5,580 nt of DNA from NCBI GenBank assembly GCA_947506075.1, contig CANNNN010000180.1, positions 1 through 5,580 on the forward strand, read 5' to 3'. Within the stretch, counting starts at the first letter, position 1. Every line of letters starts with the position of its first letter. Below the pieces are notes generated by a model. The model was not told the DNA's origin. It saw only the letters and a list, made by a program, of their open reading frames with translations, and did no database searches. Shown one piece after another: positions 1 through 5,580 of this stretch. Position numbers and translations under genes: made by a program. This DNA comes from Methylococcaceae bacterium. GTDB lineage: Bacteria > Pseudomonadota > Gammaproteobacteria > Methylococcales > Methylomonadaceae.

Positions 1-52
1 AAAGTACAGCCAGTTTTCCAGTGTATATTTGCGCTGAAGTCGCGTTAAACAT
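1..52 (-). CDS. possible start of a further operon gene, cut by the left edge
   Basis: An ATG immediately follows the sufU TAA stop (sense TAAATG), and its frame stays open for the 17 codons left in the window (MFNATSAQIYTGKLAVL). I do not recognise this stretch. In comparable operons the next gene is often sufT (a DUF59 protein) or a Rieske-type ferredoxin, but the residues seen do not allow either call. There is no clear Shine-Dalgarno sequence; only GAG, three bases away, is near. The opening could therefore be chance, and the true next gene might start beyond the edge. No terminator-like hairpin with a T-run is seen after sufU, so the transcript may run on. Confidence 0.25.
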   Translation of the reverse strand, partial: MFNATSAQIYTGKLAVL

Positions 53-505
53 TTACTCAGTCGAAATGGATTTTTGTTCGTTTTTCAATGCCGCATCCAG
101 CGTGTGCCAGGCCAGGGTAGCACATTTAACCCGAGCCGGATATTCACGCACCCCGGCTAATACCGCAAGTTTTCCGACCGCTTCAAGATTGAAGTTCTCA
201 TCCTTGCCGGTGGTCATCTCATGAAACTTTTTAAATAAATCCTCGGCTTCCTGCTCGGTTTTGCCTTTGACGATCTCGGTCATTAACGAAACCGAGGCTG
301 TCGATATCGCGCAACCCGACCCCTGAAAACTGGCGTCGATAATTTTATCGCCGTCCATTTGCAAATATAAGGTCAGCCGGTCTCCGCACAGCGGGTTAAA
401 GCCTTCCACTTTCCGGTCTGCATTTTCCATGACCCGAAAATTGCGCGGATTGCGGTTATGGTCAAAAATTACCTCCTGGTAGAGGTCACGTAAATCATCA
501 AACAT
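53..505 (-). CDS. sufU: SufU-type sulfur-transfer protein (IscU/NifU-like fold)
   Basis: The 150-residue protein has an IscU-like fold. By family knowledge, SufU uses a bound zinc ion to open the SufS active site and take its persulfide, replacing SufE. Visible ligands are Cys40 and Asp42 in NPLCGDRL, Cys65 in GSGCAIS and Cys128 in VKCATLAWHTL, nearly the same numbers as B. subtilis SufU (Cys41, Asp43, Cys66, Cys128). Two marks separate it from IscU: a longer stretch between the second and third cysteines (about residues 85-118), and lysine (Lys127) just before the last cysteine where IscU has histidine. The N-terminus (LYQEVIFDHNRNPRNF) is typical. Start ATG overlaps the sufS TGA (TGATG). 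The Lys/Glu-rich last ten residues look like a loose tail. A scaffold role like IscU is less likely given these marks and the SufBCD genes in the same operon. Confidence 0.95.
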   Translation of the reverse strand: MFDDLRDLYQEVIFDHNRNPRNFRVMENADRKVEGFNPLCGDRLTLYLQMDGDKIIDASFQGSGCAISTASVSLMTEIVKGKTEQEAEDLFKKFHEMTTGKDENFNLEAVGKLAVLAGVREYPARVKCATLAWHTLDAALKNEQKSISTE

Positions 506-1728
506 CAGCCAAACACCTTAATCAGGGACTCTATGCCATTCATTAACACATCGATTTCTTCTTTAGTATTATACATCGCAAACGAGGCCCTGGCCGTCGC
601 AGGAACTTCAAAAAAGTCCATGACCGGCATCGCGCAATGATGCCCTGCCCTGATTGCAATACCCAAACTATCCAACATCGTGCCTATATCGTGCGGATGG
701 ATTTTATCCAGCACAAAGGACAGAATAGCCCCCTTATGCTCGGCCTCGCCGATAATCCTAAGCCCTTTAATTTGCAAGGCTTTTTCAGTCGCATAAGCTA
801 ACAACCCGGCTTCGTAAGCGGCAATATTAGCCATACCGAAAGCATTCAGATAATCGATAGCCGCACCCAGACCAATCACCTCGGCAATAGCCGGTGTGCC
901 TGCTTCAAACTTGTAAGGCAGGGTATTATATTCGGTTTCTGCAAAGGTGACTTTGCGTATCATATCGCCGCCGCCCTGATACGGCGGCATTGCTTCCAGC
1001 AAGGCCTGCTTGCCATACAACACGCCCACGCCAGTCGGACCATACAGTTTATGACCCGAAAAAACATAAAAATCGCAATCCAGTTCCTGCACGTCCACTG
1101 TCATGTGCGGAATGGCTTGAGCGCCATCGAGCATGACCGGAATGCCTTTAGCATGGGCCGCTGCGATGATCTTTTCTACCGGATTAATCGTACCCAAGGC
1201 ATTGGACATGTGCACGACTGAAACCAGTTTGGTTTTAGCGCTGAGCAGTTGTTCAAACTCGGCATAGATCAACTCGCCTTGCAGATTGATAGGTGCAACT
1301 TTTAACACTGCGCCAGTCTGCTCACAGAGCATTTGCCAGGGCACGATATTGGAATGGTGCTCCATCGCGGTGATTAAAATCTCATCACCGGCCTTGATAT
1401 TGGTTTTGCCGTAAGTCTGCGCAACCAGATTAATCGCTTCGGTAGCGCCCTTGACGAAGATGATTTCTTTGTCGGAAGCGGCATTGATGAAGTCCCTGAC
1501 CTTGGTCCGTGCTGCTTCAAATTTGTCGGTGGAACGCACGCTCAAGGTATGCACACCCCGGTGTACGTTCGCATAATCATGACTATACAGCTGAACGATG
1601 CTGTCGATAACCGCCTGCGGCTTCTGGCAGGTGGCTGCATTATCAAGATAAACCAGCGGCTTATTGCGAATTTTCTCGTTCAGAATCGGGAAATCGGCGC
1701 GAACCTTATTTACATCAAAATATGTCAT
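505..1728 (-). CDS. sufS: cysteine desulfurase SufS
   Basis: SufS is a pyridoxal-phosphate enzyme (group II NifS-like, class V aminotransferase fold) that converts L-cysteine to L-alanine and holds the sulfur as a persulfide. From the preferred ATG it has 407 residues against 406 in E. coli. Key residues, numbered from that start, are: His124 in MEHHSN (stacks on the cofactor), Asp201 in LDGAQ (binds the pyridine nitrogen), Lys227 in FSGHKLYGPTG (Schiff base), Cys365 in RAGHHCAMP (persulfide carrier) and Arg380 in TARASFAMYN (substrate carboxylate). All lie one position from the E. coli equivalents. An upstream in-frame ATG at 1737 would add three residues (MAI), but it abuts the Shine-Dalgarno sequence with no spacer. 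The TGA stop overlaps the sufU start by one base. The adjacent SufU is its likely sulfur acceptor. Confidence 0.98.
   Translation of the reverse strand: MTYFDVNKVRADFPILNEKIRNKPLVYLDNAATCQKPQAVIDSIVQLYSHDYANVHRGVHTLSVRSTDKFEAARTKVRDFINAASDKEIIFVKGATEAINLVAQTYGKTNIKAGDEILITAMEHHSNIVPWQMLCEQTGAVLKVAPINLQGELIYAEFEQLLSAKTKLVSVVHMSNALGTINPVEKIIAAAHAKGIPVMLDGAQAIPHMTVDVQELDCDFYVFSGHKLYGPTGVGVLYGKQALLEAMPPYQGGGDMIRKVTFAETEYNTLPYKFEAGTPAIAEVIGLGAAIDYLNAFGMANIAAYEAGLLAYATEKALQIKGLRIIGEAEHKGAILSFVLDKIHPHDIGTMLDSLGIAIRAGHHCAMPVMDFFEVPATARASFAMYNTKEEIDVLMNGIESLIKVFG
514..519 (-). promoter_or_regulatory. sufU ribosome binding site inside the sufS 3' end
   Basis: The sense strand reads AAGGTG within the last codons of sufS, eight bases before the sufU ATG. 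It supports the start at the TGATG junction, where the sufS stop and sufU start share one base. Confidence 0.6.
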
Positions 1729-3101
1729 TATAGCCATTCCTTGTTCACGCCTTCCTGCGGAAAGCGTATTAAAACCTGCTCCAGCACCTTGTCGTGCAAG
1801 CTTTTAATCTTGATCTTATCGACCATTTCATTGGCAAAGGCAAAGGTCAGCATATTACGCGCTGTTTCCTGATCGACGCAACGTGATTGCAGGTAGAAAA
1901 TCGACTTTTCATCCAATTGACCGACCGTCACGCCATGAGCGCATTTGACATCGTCGGCATAAATTTCCAGCTGTGGTTTGGTATCCACTTCGGCATCATC
2001 CGATAACAACAGATTGCGGTTATTCATTTGCGAATCGGTTTTCTGTGCATCTTCAGCCACGATGACTCGCCCCTGAAACACGCCTCTGGCCCTGCCATCC
2101 AACACACCTTTATACAACTCGCGACTGATAGCATGTGCTTTCAAGTGCTTGATGCGGGTATGGTTGTCGATATGCTGGCGCTTTGTTCCCAAATACAAAC
2201 CGTTCAATTCACACTCCGACGCATAACCCAGGTCAACATGTATATCGTTGCGGGATAACAATCCACCAAAGGCGAAATTATGATGCGTAAATCGGGCATC
2301 CCGGTTTTGTATGATGTAACTGCCGCCAAAATGATAGGCTTTTTCAGACTCGCTTTGCATTTTATACAATGTCAGATCGGCATTAAGCTCGACAAAAATC
2401 TCGGTAACGGCGGCTGTTAAATAGGCATTCGCTACGCCGGCAGTCGAGTCTGTTCCCGACTGACTTGCGGCATACACTCCATCCCTGGAGATATAAGTCT
2501 CTATGACTTTGGCTTCGGCGGATTCCTCGACAATGATGACACTACGGGTAACCGTCATTACATCGGCGCCCGTGACTATATGCAGCACCTGTATCGGCCG
2601 CTCTAAAACCAGTTTGGAAGGCACATGCACAAATAAGCCATCGGTAAACCAAGCGGCATTAAACGCAATAAAGCCGTGTTCTAAATGACTCGCTGCTGAG
2701 CCTAAATAGGGCTCCAGTTTTTCAGCCTGCGTGTTCAGCGCATCCGCCATACTCATCACCGAAACACCTACCGGCAAATCAGCTAACACCGAAAGCTCCG
2801 AAGAAAAACGACCATTGACTAAAACCAAGACCCAGGCATCTGCTATTTTATGCTCATTCAGCCACTCGGCATCGACATCATCGGCGGTTAACGCTAGCGA
2901 CGGGGAAAACAGTTTCTTCTCAATGCCTGACACATTGGTATAACGCCATTCTTCTTCACGCGGCGATGGAAAGCCCTGCAGTGAGAATTGCTCCAGAGCC
3001 GCAGACCTTAAGTGCCTTAACCAGGGCAAGGTCTGCCCCGGCAAGGCCGCCGCTATCAAAGGGTATTCAGCCGCATAACGGCTTGCCGTTGACGTCGTCA
3101 T
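1728..3101 (-). CDS. sufD: Fe-S cluster assembly protein SufD
   Basis: The 457-residue protein is a paralogue of SufB and partners it in SufBC2D, where it is needed for iron acquisition and complex stability. The N-terminal helical region holds the family pattern SPREEEWRYTN (46-56). The beta-helix core includes FIAFNAAWFTDGLFVHVP (144-161), which parallels the SufB segment. The C-terminus has DVKCAHGVTVGQLDE (384-398), where Cys387 and His389 match E. coli SufD Cys358 and His360; His360 is important for cluster assembly. The protein is about 34 residues longer than E. coli SufD (423). Part of the excess appears to be a Ser/Thr/Ala/Gly-rich stretch at about residues 205-228, between the ETYIS and LTAAVTEIFVELN strands. 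The start overlaps the sufC stop by one base (TAATG), and the TAA stop overlaps the preferred sufS start in the same way. Confidence 0.96.
   Translation of the reverse strand: MTTSTASRYAAEYPLIAAALPGQTLPWLRHLRSAALEQFSLQGFPSPREEEWRYTNVSGIEKKLFSPSLALTADDVDAEWLNEHKIADAWVLVLVNGRFSSELSVLADLPVGVSVMSMADALNTQAEKLEPYLGSAASHLEHGFIAFNAAWFTDGLFVHVPSKLVLERPIQVLHIVTGADVMTVTRSVIIVEESAEAKVIETYISRDGVYAASQSGTDSTAGVANAYLTAAVTEIFVELNADLTLYKMQSESEKAYHFGGSYIIQNRDARFTHHNFAFGGLLSRNDIHVDLGYASECELNGLYLGTKRQHIDNHTRIKHLKAHAISRELYKGVLDGRARGVFQGRVIVAEDAQKTDSQMNNRNLLLSDDAEVDTKPQLEIYADDVKCAHGVTVGQLDEKSIFYLQSRCVDQETARNMLTFAFANEMVDKIKIKSLHDKVLEQVLIRFPQEGVNKEWL
1738..1742 (-). promoter_or_regulatory. ribosome binding site that decides the sufS start
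   Basis: The sense strand reads AAGGA directly followed by ATG at 1737 and, nine bases after AAGGA, by a second in-frame ATG at 1728. A ribosome binding site needs a spacer of several bases, so the second ATG is the one it serves. That ATG also overlaps the sufD stop as TAATG, the same junction used between sufC and sufD. Confidence 0.7.
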
Positions 3102-3850
3102 TACGCTACCGCCTCTTCAACCCAACTGTAGCCTTTTTCTTCCAACTCCAGGGCCAGTTCGGCGCCGCCGGATTTGACGATCTGACCGTGGGCCAGAACA
3201 TGGACCTTGTCCGGTTTGATGTAGTCCAGTAAGCGCTGATAATGCGTCACCATCACAAACGACCGTTCCGGGGAACGCAAGGAATTAACGCCTTCCGAGA
3301 CAATTTTTAATGCATCAATGTCCAGACCCGAATCGGTTTCATCCATAATGCACAGTTTGGGTTCTAGGATAGCCATTTGCAGAATTTCGTTGCGTTTCTT
3401 TTCGCCGCCCGAAAAACCTTCGTTAACCGCACGGTAAAGAAATTTCTCGTCCATTTCCAGCAAGCGCACCTTATCTTTAACAAGCGTTAAAAAATCCATC
3501 GCATCCACTTCCGGTTCGCCCTGATGCTTGCGTATGGAGTTCAGCGCCGCTTTCAACAAATAGATATTGCTGACGCCAGAAATTTCCACCGGATACTGGA
3601 AGGCCAAAAATACACCTTCACGCGCCCGGATTTCAGGCGCCATGTCCAGCAAATCCTTGCCCTGATAAGTCGCCGAACCTCCGGTGACGGTGTAACCGCC
3701 CTTGCCTGACAACACATGAGACAAAGTGCTTTTACCGGAACCGTTCGGCCCCATAATTGCATGAATTTCGCCGGGTTTGATCTCAAGATTAATGCCTTTG
3801 AGTATGGGTTTGTCGCCAACGCTGACGTGAAGATTTTTTATCTGGAGCAT
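3101..3850 (-). CDS. sufC: Fe-S cluster assembly ATPase SufC
   Basis: This 249-residue ABC-type ATPase lacks membrane segments and powers conformational change in the SufBC2D complex. All nucleotide-binding motifs are visible: Walker A GPNGSGKST (34-42), Q-loop Gln85 in AFQYP, signature FSGGEKKR (146-153), Walker B LCIMDE (166-171), D-loop SGLD (174-177) and H-loop His203 in VTHYQR. The SufC-specific pair Lys152 and Glu171, known from E. coli SufC to form a regulatory salt bridge, is conserved at the same numbers. Length matches the family (about 248). The ATG start agrees with the family N-terminus (MLQIKNLHVS). The stop overlaps the sufD start by one base (TAATG), so SufC and SufD synthesis is probably coupled. 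No anomalies are seen. Confidence 0.98.
   Translation of the reverse strand: MLQIKNLHVSVGDKPILKGINLEIKPGEIHAIMGPNGSGKSTLSHVLSGKGGYTVTGGSATYQGKDLLDMAPEIRAREGVFLAFQYPVEISGVSNIYLLKAALNSIRKHQGEPEVDAMDFLTLVKDKVRLLEMDEKFLYRAVNEGFSGGEKKRNEILQMAILEPKLCIMDETDSGLDIDALKIVSEGVNSLRSPERSFVMVTHYQRLLDYIKPDKVHVLAHGQIVKSGGAELALELEEKGYSWVEEAVA
3112..3115 (-). promoter_or_regulatory. sufD ribosome binding site inside the sufC 3' end
   Basis: The sense strand reads GAGG within the last codons of sufC, ten bases before the sufD ATG. It supports starting sufD at the TAATG junction. Confidence 0.5.
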
Positions 3851-3860
3851 GTTGTTTTTA

Positions 3861-3863
3861 CCT
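3861..3863 (-). promoter_or_regulatory. weak sufC ribosome binding site
   Basis: The sense strand reads AGG followed by ten A-rich bases and then the sufC ATG. This is shorter than the sites ahead of sufS and sufU, though the A-rich spacer may help ribosome loading. Because sufC lies 73 bp beyond the sufB stop, it cannot rely on direct stop-start coupling as the other genes of the operon can. Confidence 0.4.
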
Positions 3864-3887
3864 AACTATTTTTTTTAAACGGTTGAG

Positions 3888-3908
3888 CCATTCCCGACCC
3901 CGGGATGA
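3888..3908. repeat. GC-rich inverted repeat in the sufB-sufC gap
   Basis: On the plus strand, TCCCG (3892-3896) and CGGGA (3901-3905) form a perfect 5-bp stem around an ACCC loop. An alternative pairing extends it: CAT (3889-3891) with ATG (3905-3907), leaving T3892 bulged. It sits in the only substantial intergenic gap of the operon. No U-run follows it in the sense RNA; an A-run does, so it does not look like an intrinsic terminator. The CATTCCCG...CGGGATGAC pattern resembles short dispersed palindromes (REP-like) of many proteobacterial genomes, but one copy in one window cannot show that. It could instead be a stem that stabilises or marks processing of the mRNA. Confidence 0.5.
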
Positions 3909-3923
3909 CAGTACAAAATAGGT

Positions 3924-5372
<1,449 letters not shown>

Positions 5373-5379
5373 AAAAAAG

Positions 5380-5383
5380 TCCT
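5380..5383 (-). promoter_or_regulatory. sufB ribosome binding site overlapping the regulator stop codon
   Basis: The sense strand reads AGGA seven bases ahead of the sufB ATG, and this AGGA shares bases with the TAG stop of the upstream regulator gene. The gap between the two genes is only 9 bp (GACTTTTTT). Ribosomes ending the regulator would sit on the sufB start, so coupled translation is likely. This coupling is inferred from spacing. Confidence 0.65.
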
Positions 5384-5580
5384 ATCTATATAAACTGGCG
5401 ACCGGAATAAATACTTCTGTCGGCACGACAGCAGGTCTAATTAAATCGGCTAAGGTCACCGACTCTAATGCATTATGAATGGTCTGATTAATCAAATTCC
5501 AGTTGCCCCGAATATCGCAGCCCGAAGCCTGTTCGCAACCCTGCAGGGAAATACTGCATTCGGTCAAAGCGATAGGACCT
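5382..5580 (-). CDS. sufR: Rrf2-family Fe-S regulator of the SUF operon, C-terminal part (5' end outside window)
   Basis: Only the last 65 residues are in the window; the DNA-binding winged-helix N-terminus lies beyond the right edge. The visible frame opens with GPIALTEC and carries three cysteines (visible residues 8, 15 and 21, spacing C-x6-C-x5-C). It continues through a GNWNLINQTI segment and an ALESVTLADL segment to a TAG stop. This is the C-terminal pattern of IscR/Rrf2 proteins, where three cysteines bind a [2Fe-2S] cluster. The subgroup is the 'SUF system regulator' found ahead of sufB in many gammaproteobacteria. By family knowledge it represses the operon when cluster supply is adequate and is probably autoregulatory; neither can be seen here because the promoter is outside the window. 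A TTG at 5567 could be misread as a start, but the frame stays open to the edge and the TTG lies inside the conserved LTEC segment. IscR-like naming is the alternative. Confidence 0.88.
   Translation of the reverse strand, partial: GPIALTECSISLQGCEQASGCDIRGNWNLINQTIHNALESVTLADLIRPAVVPTEVFIPVASLYR

Noticed and set aside
1..48. End of a convergent plus-strand gene (open frame from the edge to the TAA at 46-48)
   Set aside because: Only 15 codons are visible, the residues are not recognisable, and open stretches this short are expected by chance. It cannot be excluded but is not supported.
1549..1872. Plus-strand 107-codon open frame across the sufS-sufD junction
   Set aside because: It overlaps two well-supported genes on the other strand, and its predicted protein shows no family features.
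3553..3819. Minus-strand 88-codon frame inside sufC
   Set aside because: It is an alternative frame of sufC; the ABC ATPase motifs are all in the other frame, so this is a shadow.
3867..3908. Hairpin plus adjacent T-run as an intrinsic terminator between sufB and sufC
   Set aside because: The T-run is on the plus strand and precedes the stem in that direction. In the sense RNA it is an A-run after the stem, so neither strand shows a stem followed by U residues.
5382..5567. A complete 61-residue gene starting at the TTG at 5567
   Set aside because: The frame is open to the window edge and the TTG codes a leucine inside the conserved LTEC segment of an Rrf2 protein, so this is the end of a longer gene.

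Overview
The window is an almost complete iron-sulfur (Fe-S) cluster assembly operon of the SUF type, with every confident gene on the minus strand. Read in the direction of transcription (right to left), the order is: the C-terminal part of an Rrf2-family Fe-S regulator (SufR/IscR-like, cut by the right edge), sufB, sufC, sufD, sufS, sufU, and possibly the first codons of another gene cut by the left edge. Nothing points to a mobile element, CRISPR array, tRNA or rRNA.

Organism: the regulator-first order (Rrf2-sufB-sufC-sufD-sufS-sufU) is the arrangement I know from gammaproteobacteria that lack the E. coli sufABCDSE layout. The moderate GC content and protein sequences fit a gammaproteobacterium, possibly a methanotroph of the Methylococcales. 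That placement is inferred from general familiarity, not from a search.

Layout: 5580-5382 SufR C-terminus with three cysteines suited to binding a [2Fe-2S] cluster; 9 bp gap; 5372-3924 sufB; 73 bp gap holding a GC-rich inverted repeat; 3850-3101 sufC; 1-nt TAATG overlap; 3101-1728 sufD; 1-nt TAATG overlap (if SufS starts at its second ATG, as I argue); 1728-505 sufS; 1-nt TGATG overlap; 505-53 sufU; then 52 bases with an ATG directly after the sufU stop. The tight packing implies one polycistronic mRNA with translational coupling. The only loose junction is sufB-sufC.

How the genes work together: SufS takes sulfur from cysteine as a persulfide and SufU (zinc-type, in place of SufE) accepts it. 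SufB-SufC-SufD, a scaffold with an ABC-type ATPase, builds the cluster. The Rrf2 regulator probably senses Fe-S status and controls the operon, itself included. All key catalytic residues I looked for are present, so the pathway looks intact. This is a well-understood system. I do not see an undescribed one here, and the findings are modest details.
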